Shown here piece by piece: positions 43,630 to 53,597 of a DNA stretch of 64,000 bases. The notes beneath the pieces were generated by a model that worked only from the letters and a program-made list of their open reading frames with translations, had not been told where the DNA came from and did not search any database. The stretch spans positions 124,001 through 188,000 of the forward strand of contig VCJN01001917.1 in assembly GCA_006384855.1 (NCBI GenBank), read 5' to 3'. Source of the stretch: Tetraselmis striata (taxonomy: Eukaryota > Chlorophyta > Chlorodendrophyceae > Chlorodendrales > Chlorodendraceae). Numbering within the stretch: the stretch's first letter is position 1; each line of letters opens with the position of its first letter. A program made the translations under genes and the position numbers.

Positions 43630-44220
43630 TCATGGAACGTTGGGGTACGGTAGTAAGACTGCCCTGAGTGTTGCAACTGCACTTGTTGGGTGCTGGTAAC
43701 CGGAGACGATGCCACCCGCCACGTCGGTTTTCCAATTCCTGGCAGTCTTTCTCACTCTGCGCACATTGGTCGCTGTGTTAGGGGGATGGTTCATGTACAA
43801 CTTGTACATGAAGTAGCGGGAAAGTAGGGCCGTAGCCGCGAGCGCTATAGCCGTGAACAACTTGAATTGGTCGACGATGGCTTCCCGCAGCTTTGGTTTC
43901 CCTAGTGGGTCCTTCTCGATGGTCACTTCCAGGGCGCGGTACAACTGATGACCCCGCGCCGCAGCGAGCCATGTCCCGTCGACTTCGCTATTAAACATGT
44001 CTCCATAAGAAACCTGGGCATCGTCCGGCGCGTCGAAGATGAAGAACTTCCAGCTCCGGAGAGCATGTGCCCCAACGGTGTGGATGTCCAGCCATGTCTT
44101 TTCCTTGTCGAGAGAGGTATACAACAGGTTGGTGTCGCTCCTTCGGGTTGTAAACCACCCCGGCTCGAGATGGATGCACCCCCTCACGACCAATTGCCGG
44201 TCGAGGTAACGGCTGAACGT
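43630..44220 (-). pseudogene. Hypothetical protein with C-terminal transmembrane segment
   Basis: On the minus strand a frame from about 44220 reads TFSRYLDRQLVVRGCIHLEP, WFTTRRSDTNLLYTSLDKEK and HALRSWKFFIFDAPDDAQV. It then gives WLAAARGHQLYRALEVTIEK and a transmembrane helix LFTAIALAATALLSRYFMY. Upstream, another frame (to 44426) gives MANQLPASYDSVPEERKTG, which would join after a one-base shift. It has no recognised family. The arrangement suggests a membrane-anchored protein of the 6.4-kb element, now frameshifted. Confidence 0.4.
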
Positions 44221-44719
44221 CCCGTCTTACGCTCTTCTGGGACGCTGTCGTACGATGCGGGCAGCTGGTTGGCCATACTGAACGAGGCGAGGAACCGTGT
44301 ATGGTGGGTAACGCTGGGTGATGCCGGCGGCGGGTGCGTGGGTGCTGGTTGAGTACCAAGATTTGGGTTCGGTACTGGTAGCTGGGAGAAGCCGATAATT
44401 TTGCTGCACCGTGTGCCAACCGGCATCTTGCGGCACTACAAGCCGTTTGGCATCCCCGTCGTATAGGGATAGCCAGTCGCTTGTCCCATTACTGTCAGGG
44501 CTTGTGCAGACGCGTACCGTCGTATTCCAAGCTCATTACGGGACCCTTCCCCGTTAAGGGGTGGTTACGAGCGAAGTACGACCATGGAGCACGTATGTGT
44601 CAAATGAGGACACATGTGTCCTCATTTACATGCTAAATACGTTCGCCATACGGGATATGGCTCAAGGCTGAACACAATTACGCGGACGATATTATGCTAT
44701 GGATACGCAGCAAGCCGGG

Positions 44720-44935
44720 TACTCGCACTACAATACTGCTACGATTTGTGCTATATGCTATGCAGGTGTATATTATATTTTCAATATACTATATAGTAAT
44801 ATATTAGAATATTATTAGAATATAAAATATGATAACATTATAATATGTTCATATATATGATCTATTTATATGTGAACAATATAGTATTATATTTATATAA
44901 CATAATGATATAATATATGTATGATATTAAGACGA
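44720..44935. repeat. AT-rich island
   Basis: About 200 bp of almost pure A/T (TATAATATATT-type), sharply different from the GC-rich flanks. It could be a replication or unwinding element, or a decayed microsatellite. Confidence 0.6.
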
Positions 44936-45280
44936 CTCGCGCGCAGCGCGAGTCGTCCAGGCGCGGCGCCGGACTTGTTTATTTTAGAAAGCGGCTGCGC
45001 CTACCTGGCGCACACTCGCCAGACATGGTTGTCAAGTGCCCGATGAGGGTGTCGTCTCGCTGTATTTTACCTCGCTTGTACCGGACGCGACGCGTGCCCA
45101 AATCTCGAACCCAGTAAGTACCATAAGGCGCCCCCCTCCCCCCCCCCCACGGGATCTAACACGGCGGGCACTGACGTTCATAACGCCTCCGTCGACTGTC
45201 CATGTCATACCCCCACGAGCCGGCGGGGGTTGGAGTCCACCCTGAAAGGTACAGTGAGTCGGCGGGTGGGTGACTAGACT

Positions 45281-46012
45281 GCGTAGAGGATTAGAATTTC
45301 ACAGGCGTTGACTGCCCCGTGCTGCGTTACTGTTTTATGTAGCTCTTGCAACTGAGGACAAGGCGGTGATGTCAGGTGTCTTTGACGAATGCGGGCCGCG
45401 CGACACTCAGATTCCTTAGGCTAGCTCGAGGTCTGCGAGGTGACGCCGCAATGGGAAGCCGCAGGTGAGTCGTGTTTGTTTTCGCACCTGTTTGATTATA
45501 CAGCCACCGCCGCGACAAGCAATCAACACGCATGCCGACTTTCGCAATTGCTGTGTCAGACTCCCGCCCAGTCCCTACGTTTGGCGGTACTCCGATCGTA
45601 TCGAGTGTTCAGCGCAACAAGTAGGCCGTGTCGCTGCCGTTGGCGGGCGTAGAGGATTAGAATTTCACAGGCGTTGACTGCCCCGTGCTGCGTTACTGTT
45701 TTATGTAGCTCTTGCAACTGAGGACAAGGCGGTGATGTCAGGTGTCTTTGACGAATGCGGGCCGCGCGACACTCAGATTCCTTAGGCTAGCTCGAGGTCT
45801 GCGAGGTGACGCCGCAATGGGAAGCCGCAGGTGAGTCGTGTTTGTTTTCGCACCTGTTTGATTATACAGCCACCGCCGCGACAAGCAATCAACACGCATG
45901 CCGACTTTCGCAATTGCTGTGTCAGACTCCCGCCCAGTCCCTACGTTTGGCGGTACTCCGATCGTATCGAGTGTTCAGCGCAACAAGTAGGCCGTGTCGC
46001 TGCCGTTGGCGG
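45281..46012. repeat. 366-bp tandem duplication
   Basis: 45281-45646 and 45647-46012 appear identical by eye, starting GCGTAGAGGATTAGAATTTC. Perfect identity implies a very recent event or an assembly duplication. Confidence 0.95.
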
Positions 46013-46065
46013 GCACCGTTGCGTCGCCAAAGCTCCACGCACTGGTGGGCGTGCTGGCGTAGCAA

Positions 46066-46296
46066 ATGAAGAGGGCGGGCGGCATCATTAAGCGCAACAC
46101 CAACGCGGTCAAGAACCTTGCCGCCAGGCAAGCCGTCCTCGGCGACAACGTCGACGAGGGCAGTAGCCCGGAGCCCCCGGCCAAGAAGACCAAGCAGCCC
46201 GCCAAGCCGGCGGGTGGAGGGCCGGCCCGGGGTCGGGGTGGTGATGGGGCCAGGGCGGGCGGTGGGGCGTTCGGGTCGCGGGCCGGGCCGCCGTAG
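46066..46296 (+). CDS. Small basic hypothetical ORF in the 6.4-kb element
   Basis: 76 codons: MKRAGGIIKRNTNAVKNLA, then PAKKTKQPAKP (nuclear-localisation-like) and a Gly/Arg-rich tail. It lies directly after the 366-bp duplication. No family recognised. Confidence 0.25.
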   Translation: MKRAGGIIKRNTNAVKNLAARQAVLGDNVDEGSSPEPPAKKTKQPAKPAGGGPARGRGGDGARAGGGAFGSRAGPP

Positions 46297-46638
46297 CCGC
46301 TGCCGCCACCCGCGAGCAGTAGGCCGGCCGCCGCGTGGCGGTCCCGGCCGACACCGGATGTAAATAAATAATTTATTCCGCCCGCCCACTGCCGCGCGCC
46401 CGCTCATTGGCTCAGCCGCGCGCGCGCTATAGCGGATTAGGCCAGAGCGCAGCGAGATTGTCGGGCTTCTAGAGGCAGATGTAAGAATAGTCCTACGCGG
46501 ATATAGCGTCGTGATGATAAGTGATATGCGCCTGATGCAGTTTATTACGAGTATGTCACGGAATGACTACATACGAGTGTCATACTACGGGTGAGATTAT
46601 AGGATGAGTACAGGGTATTACAGTAGAATTACGAAGTC

Positions 46639-47084
46639 GTGCGGAACCTAGTGATCGCAGAGCTGTTGGACTACTTTGATGCCGCCCGTCAGGTGTTCGC
46701 CGGCGGGCGCGTTCTAGAGGCGCAATGGGCCATCAGCCATCGCGAGGGGCAGGCCAAACGGACGGCGGACACCCTCATCACCAATTGGTTGCAACTCGTG
46801 CTGACAGCCGTGCATCCAAGAGCCCCCCCCCCCCCCCCCCCCCGGCGGGGTTCGCGTGGACGTCCCACTTCCTTCGAAAGGGGGCCACTACAACCGCGTA
46901 CGTGATCGGCGTGACGATGCAGAAGATCAAGTACTTCGGCGGGCGGGCGATGGAGTCAAGCATGGTGCTCGACTACATCGACCTAACAGTGCTGCCGTGC
47001 CGTCCGGGATCATGGCACCTCTTTAGCCGGATGACCCCCTGCGGCGGTCAACCAACTAGGCTGCCACGCCAAGTGGCGACATGA
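46639..47084 (+). pseudogene. YR2 tyrosine recombinase, 3' part
   Basis: Resumes the frame interrupted at 40261 with VRNLVIAELLDYFDAARQV. A 21-nt poly-C tract (46823-46843) shifts the frame, after which FAWTSHFLRKGATTTAYVIG (catalytic His and Arg) and ESSMVLDYIDL (catalytic Tyr) are readable. With the 5' part, all four R-H-R-Y residues are present, so the gene was broken only by the insertion and the C-tract. Confidence 0.88.
46823..46843. repeat. Poly-C tract (21 nt) within the YR2 recombinase
   Basis: Lies between the two catalytic segments and disrupts the frame. Confidence 0.95.
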
Positions 47085-47085
47085 T

Positions 47086-47116
47086 GGCAAAACTGCGAGC
47101 CCCCTGCTTTGCTAAT
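47086..47116. repeat. YR2 split direct repeat, B1
   Basis: GGCAAAACTGCGAGCCCC and onward to GCTAAT, repeated at 47400-47430 with small differences. Confidence 0.85.
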
Positions 47117-47137
47117 GGTCATATTGAGAATTTTATA

Positions 47138-47318
47138 GGTTTGAATTGCACGGGGCGAAGTACGACGGGTGTTACCCGACGTTACAAATTCCGCCGTACG
47201 CGGCTAGCGCGCTACTGCCGTGCGCCCACGTCCATCCCTTCCTCACCCCTACTATACGACACCCCGCGACGCGGCGGTGTCTCCACCCTCTGCCTTTGCG
47301 CCAACTTTCAGCTAGCGC
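47138..47318. repeat. YR2 split direct repeat, A2
   Basis: Direct copy of A1 (35491-35664), between B1 and B2. Confidence 0.9.
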
Positions 47319-47399
47319 AACCACCCTTCCCCACCCTTCTTGCGTACTTTGGGGCATGAGCCCCTGTGCCCAACGTTGTAAGAGATCTGACACCTTTTT

Positions 47400-47430
47400 G
47401 GCAAAACTGCGAGCCCCCTTCTTTGCTAAT
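47400..47430. repeat. YR2 split direct repeat, B2
   Basis: Second copy of the GGCAAAACTGCGAGCCCC segment. The first repeat of YR3 starts at the next base. Confidence 0.85.
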
Positions 47431-47613
47431 ATGTTCTATACTAGTTTATGTTGTTTATCTACCTGCTGTACGAGATAGTCCGGGCGCGGCGCCCGTAGCG
47501 CGCGCGCGTGTGCGCGCGCACGATTGCGGGGCCCGGTCAGGGCCACCACCTGCCTTTCCGGCGGACCAACCGCTCACTCTCCTTTGCTGTGGCACGTTCC
47601 ATCGAGCGCACCA
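47431..47613. repeat. YR3 split direct repeat, A1
   Basis: Starts ATGTTCTATACTAG and ends CATCGAGCGCACCA. Copy at 50206-50374. Both contain an alternating GCGCGTGTGCGCGCGC block. Confidence 0.9.
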
Positions 47614-48208
47614 CAGCAAAGTCGCGGCGATTTTGCCGCTCAGGGTGCTGGTCCTTCGCTATCGTACCATGTACGGTGAGCGAAGCCTTTCGGCCCCCCC
47701 TTGGGAGAAACCCGTTAGGGTTTGTGTGGTTAATTGACGCGCGCCGCTTGCGACGTGCTAACTACTAACCGCGAACGAGCTGCTGATTACTCGCCCAACG
47801 CGAGGAGAGGACGAAGCCGCAGCGTTTCCCCATTCAATGGATCAAGGTCGAAGCCCTTCGACTAGTGTCGACCAACAGTAACCCCTGGTTGCCCCTTCCC
47901 ATGTGGGCATGGCTCGATCCGTACTGGCCCCTACTCGGCGTAGGTGTCGCGATGCGCTCCGACTTGGGCGTATGCCGACGCACGCCCGCCGTCTAGTACA
48001 GTTTCGAGTACAAAGTGACAGTACACTGCCAGTGGCCAAGCCAGCGCCCAATGGCACATGGCTACTCCCACGCCGCGGCACTCCTACCGTGCCGCGCACC
48101 GTGGGCCCTGACGCCGACGCGGAGAGGGCGAGCAGAGCGACATGGCGCTATGCTCGCCCCCCACGCAACACCCATCGCGCCAATTCATGTACTCCCGACT
48201 CCCCCTTT

Positions 48209-50180
48209 ATGAGACATCGCGTCCGTCGTAATTTCGGCAACTTACAAGCCGCTGGTGCGAATCGTAGTGTTCTCAACTGGATCTCCATAGGTGCACGCGT
48301 TCCTTTCTTGGACGGGCTTGCCCCACCTTCTTTTCATCAGGGGGTGTCAATGGGGGGTGCTACTCCTGCCCAACTGGAGTTTATGGACGGTGAATTGGCT
48401 CGCTTCCTGGCCGTTGGGCGAGGTTACTGCGCAAAATGGGTGTCCCCGCTGTTCTTGGTTCCTAAGCATGGAACAAACACATGGAGGCTCATCATTGACC
48501 TTCGCCCCATGAGCCGCTATTGCGAGACGCGCGATCTTTCGTTCAAGACGCTTTCGTATTTGCGCAATCTGGCCCACCCCTGGGGACTACATGTTGCATA
48601 TGGACCTGCATGATGGGTTTTACGCGGTTGGAACCGCCCTTGAGGACATGGAATTTTTTACAGTCGGTTACCGCGGCACTCTGTACCGACTGGCTGGCCT
48701 TCCCATGGGCTGGATGGTCTCTGTCCCCCTATTACTTCTGCCAATTCACCAACGTCCTCACTAGGGCATAGCGTCGTAACCCGGCTGAAGCAGACGGCAC
48801 ACCTATTCCCCGGCGCCGATTTGGCCTACGCATGTTACCCTACTACATGGACGACTTCCTGTTTCTAGCTCGGACTCAAGCTGAGGCCATTTGGCAACGT
48901 GACTACATCGAACGCCACCTCTCGGGAATGTCTGTTGCGCAACCCCGCAACCCCGCAACAAGGGCGTGTTGGAGCCCACCCAAAAGCTCGTGCACCCGGG
49001 GTTAGAAATTGACACATAGGGGTCGCCTACTCTTCGCGCGCCCGCTCAGAAACTCGCTGGCATTGCTCGCGCGGCCAAACGCCTGATCCAACCAGCAAAA
49101 CGCAATCGTCGGTGGCTGCCAACTCGCGAGTTGGCCGCTCTCGCGGGAAAATGCCATTTTCTCTACTTGGCCATCGCCCCTGCCCATTTCTACCTCCGTG
49201 AGCTGCATGATGTGCTCAAGACTCTTGGTCCGGCCGCGTCAAGCTCACCGGCTTGCTCGAACGCGATCTGCAATGGTGGGTGGGCGTGCCCACCCACCAC
49301 AACGGCCGCCCCATAAACCGCCCCGTCGAAACCGGATACCTGCACGTTGAGAGTTCGTCGTACGGTTGAGGTGCCGTTCTTAACGAGCACCATGAAGCTT
49401 GGGGTTTTTGGTACGACGATGACCGCACTGCGCACATTACTCCGAAAGAGCTCAAAGCCATTCGCTTGGCTATTGAGTCCTTCCTCCCCATGCTTCTAAC
49501 CGTCACATCCGCTTGCACGAGGATAACCAAGCGGTTGTCGGCGTCCTCACCCACCTCACCTCTCGCTCTCCGCGCCTCATGGCTGAGCTACGCAAAACAT
49601 GGTACCTCATGGACACGCACGGCGTTACCCTTTCCGTGCGCTACATCCGTTCTGCAACGAATATCTGGGCTGACCGCCTTGGTTGATTGGTCGCGAGGTT
49701 GATTGCGACGACTGGCAGTTCAACCCTCGTCGATTCGCCTCGCTCACTGCTAACTGGGGCGCCTGCACCATCGACCGCTTCGCGACGGCCGAAAACGCCC
49801 TCCTAACCCGCTACAACGCCCGCTGGCGTGACCAGCGGTGCGAGGCCGTCGACGCCATGCGCTTTTCCGACGCTGCATGGCGTTGCGAACGTAACTAGTG
49901 TAATCCTCCATGGAATCTTATCGGCAATCTTCTCTCCAAACTGGAGTCCAGCGGTGCCCCAGACATCGTCATTGTTCCCTACTGGCCTGACAAAGATTGG
50001 TACCAGCTCCTCTCGGAGATGTGCTCCGACCTGCGCTCCTGGAAGCCGCGCCACGACCTCTTCATTCATGGCGTACTGGCGACCGCCTGCCCGTGGGTGC
50101 ACCCCGCTAGGATGTCGTCGCCTTCAACACTCCCACCCGTGACCCCCGCCCATGGCCTGCTGCGCCCGGCATTTTCTAGT
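48209..50180 (+). pseudogene. YR3 RT, RNase H and MTase-like remnant
   Basis: From MRHRVRRNFGN at 48209: FLDGLAPPSFHQGVSMGG, VPKHGTNTWRLIIDLRPM, then frame changes to LHDGFYAVGTALED and YRLAGLPMGW. The catalytic box is YYMDDFLFLA (48841-48870). RNase H fragments include ETGYLHVESSSYG followed by a stop, KELKAIRLAIESFLP and YIRSATNIWADR. The MTase-like part has CTIDRFATAENALLTRYNARW, a TAG at 49896 and an intact CNPPW (NPPW 49902-49913), ending near 50200. Multiple frameshifts make it non-functional. Confidence 0.85.
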
Positions 50181-50182
50181 CC

Positions 50183-50205
50183 GCAAACCATACGTTCCTT
50201 GTGAA
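50183..50205. repeat. YR3 split direct repeat, B1
   Basis: GCAAACCATACGTTCCTTGT plus GAA, directly joined to A2. Copy at 50435-50457 with one mismatch. Confidence 0.85.
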
Positions 50206-50374
50206 ATGTTCTAAACTAGTTATGTTGTTGCTCTACATGTACGAGATAGCCTTGGCGCGGCGCCCGTAGCGCGCGTGTGCGCGCGCACGATTGCGGGTGC
50301 CGGCCACCACCTGCCTTCACGGCGGACCGACCGGTCACTCTCCTTTGCTGTGGCACGCTCCATCGAGCGCACCA
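50206..50374. repeat. YR3 split direct repeat, A2
   Basis: Direct copy of 47431-47613 with substitutions and a few small deletions. Confidence 0.9.
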
Positions 50375-50434
50375 GGATTGTATGCATGCAAATTCATGCT
50401 TTTCACAACATGTAACCAGATCTTGAATTCTTCG

Positions 50435-50457
50435 GCAAACCAGACGTTCCTTGTGAA
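50435..50457. repeat. YR3 split direct repeat, B2
   Basis: GCAAACCAGACGTTCCTTGT plus GAA. Outer right end of YR3. Confidence 0.85.
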
Positions 50458-53400
50458 ACCCCATGTTTGAATAACCGTCTCAAATCGTCATATCTCGCTG
50501 CGGCCGCGCCGCACGTACCACGCTTTGTCATCGGAATCGGGCCAACAACCCAAAGCCGCCGCGGCCCGCATCACCGCTCACTGTCACACACTTCCACCCG
50601 TCGTCGGTACCCAACATGAGAACCCCTTCCCGTGCTACTCGACGGGCCGCGAGTTCATTGTGGTCGAGCGCCAGGAGGAGCCGTATGGGTCCTGATGATC
50701 GCAAGCCGCGGTTGGCGCGGCTCCACCCTCGGTCCTCATCGCGGGGTCTCGTGAAGGTCGAGCAACGCAGAATAGAGAGAGCCTAACCGGACGGCGGGAT
50801 ACATCACGACTGAGGCCCCGGAATGCGAGGCCCGGAATCGGCGCCTATATATGCATGGCGCTGCACGGGCGGGGCGGCACTTGACAGGCGACGGGACCCG
50901 GGCGCGGGTGGTGGAGCAGTGGAATGGGCGGCAGTTGCGACGCGCTTATGGCTCGCGCGGTGGCCCGGAAGGCCTATGATATGTACCGGGCCGAAATGCC
51001 TTCGATCGCAATCTAGGACGTCCAATAGTTTTACTCGTTTTGTCCTAGATTTGCGCTCGTCTAGGACCTTCGGAGGTCGAATCTACGACGTCCTGGATTC
51101 AATATACGATCTAGCGGCTTTTAGAGTTGGGGTTTTCCTAGAATATAGCGACAAATCTGTGACCGTATGTGGCCGATCTAATCCTTAGCGGCTTTTTGAA
51201 TGTAGGCAAACCTCAGTAAAGTACTGAACAATGAATAATGAACTCTGAGGTCAATTAATTGCCCCGCCCGGTGCCGCCTCCTCTCGGAGTGACCAAATAT
51301 GGCAATCGGTCGCTACCGGCATATGGCGACTAGATGCTCCACGCAGGGATCATCGCCCTTATTTCTTGAGCAATAATGTGATTTTACGGTCACCCCGCCG
51401 CGTCGGCCCCGGGTACCAGAATGACTCGCTATGAACTGCGAATCTTAATATACGGGATCTGCGCTAATGCATTTCTGGATGCAAACTCTGTGCAAACTAT
51501 GGTTTCCCCCTACCCACCCATATCATGTACGGATATGAAGGATCAGTAAAAGCCCAACTTTATTACGCTGATGCAACAGGTGAAGGTGCAGGAAAATTCG
51601 ATTAGATTTTACTTTTTACTGTCGATTACGGTAGTTCTAGGGGTTACTGTCCAGATAGGGGGTAGTAAACTGTCCAGATTCATGGCTGCTACGAGTGCTG
51701 TCAGCCAGGAGAATATTACGCTTTAATCAAGTCACTTCGGCGTAAATATCCCTCAGTATCCCCTGACCAGTGAATTAAAAAGGTTGTACTTTAATCGTCT
51801 TTTTCCGGCTACGTATTATTCCGCTACATTACGGCATTATTTTACTGGCAGTAAATGATTTTGAATTTTCCGACCCACATGTCGTCGCAACTTGTACGAG
51901 ACGTCGAACCTACCCGTACGAGTATATTGCCCGTACGAGTGTTCACGGTACAGTACGTACTATATCATCATGGCCTCAATATTGGGCTGTCACTCCTGTC
52001 AGCAATGTCCGCAATATATGGGGGTACAAGTATCAGTATCGCAAAATGAGCAGGTTTAGTACCTCGTACCATAGTACGGTAGCGACATATTATTCCCGTC
52101 ACTTTGTTAGCAGTTTATTTTTCAACTGCGCAACGAGCGTCAGACAGCGGTAGTACTGCGCGGTAGTCTCTTGTTGCGCTTTTGCAATCCAAACTAGCGA
52201 CCACTACAGGTACGCGAGCTAGCCCTGCGCTTGTAGCACTAAACATAAGTATTACATGAGCACTAAACATGAGATGAGCGAGTAGGAGTTCGACGTACCA
52301 ACGGACTTTATTATCAGCACTAGTGTCTATATATTACAGCCTGTACCTCGTAATCAGCTGGTACCAGCCCATGAGCAGCGAGCACGACGCGCTATGTATT
52401 GATTCGGTGCTGCTCGTAAAACTGTAGTTATCGTGTCGACGTTATTTGCGACGCTACCCTTAGGAACCTCGCAAATCATACAGCATGATACAAAGGTAAT
52501 TAAAACGATAATAAGATATAATCATGATGGATATTAAACACATATATGGCTTATCATTGCGCGCGACGATACGCTATCGGGTACCAGGTACTGCTGACGA
52601 TGCAATATACAGCTACTATACGGTAAAACAGCACGCAGTCGCGGCGTCATCGCGCACCGCCCGGCCGCTTGCCGTTCCAAATGGTCCGGCTGACGACGAA
52701 TAAAGCGGCTTGGGTCGGGCGAAGTGGGTCACGGGACCGCGTGGCGTGCGCTACACAATTTTGTAGTACAGCGGGGTACCTGGTACACGACGCACCCTGC
52801 ACAGACACTTTCCAGGACTCCGTCCTGCAGCCCCGCCCGTTCTGCCATCGCGCTCTCGCGCCTCTGACATAGCGTACTGCGAAGTAGGGTTGAGTCGTCC
52901 TTCGGCGAGCAGTGTAGGCAACACACACCCGACCGTGGCCGATTCGCCTGTAGCGACAAGCTGCCTGGTCGCGACAACGGAAACCTGTGCAAGTAGCAGC
53001 AGCACTCACCGGGCCGGGGCGGCACAGTATCTCAGTATTGCGTGCCAGGAAACCCGCCGCGTACGTGCTGGCAGGCCGCACCCCCAGGCCCCACGGCAGA
53101 GGGACAGCCTCCGAAGCTCGTCGCTCGGGACATCATTACCCTGAACCCTTTGCCGCCAGGTCGTGGGCGAGACAGAATAGCTTCTCGGCCCACCGACTAG
53201 CACGGCAAGATCGCCGTTCCGCGCGCCAGCTCCACACTGCGGGTAGTGCTGCTGCCGCAAGTATCTAATTTAGAAGTCGCCTGAAAGACTTGTGCAGCGA
53301 CTGCAACACCCGAGCCGTTCTAATTCCCGTGGCCCGCATCAGCGCTGATACCCTACGGTCCTGAGGTAGCGACTTGCTTCTGTGGGTGGGGGCAAGCCAG

Positions 53401-53597
53401 TTTGGCGAGGAAGCTGAGCGCGACGGAGCTTCGGACGAAGACTCACGCCGGCTGTTTGGCGCTCTTTTTCCGCCGGGGAGCCGTCGGGCTCGCCGGCCCC
53501 GCCGCCCGCCCACCGCCACATTGCACCGCCTTGGCGCTGCAGGCTTTCCGATCAGCAGCGCAGCGCAAACCTCCAGGGTTTTGCTTGCCTTTCCTCA
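50458..53597. other. Intergenic region without recognised features
   Basis: About 3.1 kb. The stretch 51200-52620 is relatively AT-rich, with no frame longer than 65 codons. Frames of 70-145 codons at 50823-51188 and 52647-53268 overlap one another in several frames and show no motif. The last ~300 bp (GC-rich) probably include the kinase promoter and 5' UTR. Confidence 0.55.

Larger units (their letters stand above)
40262..46635. mobile_element. 6.4-kb TIR element of unknown class inside the YR2 recombinase
   Basis: Imperfect ~26-bp TIRs: TCGTAATTATACCGTAAT at 40262 versus the inverted TCGTAATTCTACTGTAAT ending at 46634, followed by one extra A. A GTC duplication (40259-40261, 46636-46638) flanks it, and removing element plus one GTC restores the recombinase frame exactly. 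Subterminal GTAAT-type motifs repeat at both ends. A 3-bp duplication with subterminal repeats is reminiscent of CACTA or Harbinger elements, but the termini fit neither and no transposase was recognised. It contains unknown ORFs, a GC-rich minisatellite, an AT-rich island and a 366-bp tandem duplication. Confidence 0.75.
35491..47430 (+). mobile_element. Second YR retrotransposon (YR2), decayed, with two nested insertions
   Basis: The layout is A1 (35491-35664), gag-like, RT, RNase H, MTase-like, tyrosine recombinase, B1 (47086-47116), A2 (47138-47318), B2 (47400-47430). This is the A1-ORFs-B1-A2-B2 form of split direct repeats. Coding is on the plus strand with several frameshifts and stops. 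A solo LTR (37902-38520) interrupts the RT-RNase H region and a 6.4-kb TIR element (40262-46635) interrupts the recombinase. A1 and A2 differ at clearly more sites than the YR1 repeats, so it is older. Confidence 0.88.
47431..50457 (+). mobile_element. Third YR-type element (YR3), 3.0 kb, lacking a recombinase
   Basis: A1 (47431-47613), RT-RNase H-MTase-like remnants, B1 (50183-50205), A2 (50206-50374), B2 (50435-50457). The split direct repeats match the YR group, but the MTase-like domain is followed almost at once by B1, leaving no room for a tyrosine recombinase. It is therefore a deletion derivative needing help in trans. Coding regions have multiple frame breaks. Confidence 0.85.

Noticed and set aside
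45922..46407. 161-codon minus-strand frame across the tandem duplication
   Set aside because: GC-rich shadow overlapping the second 366-bp copy; no motif.
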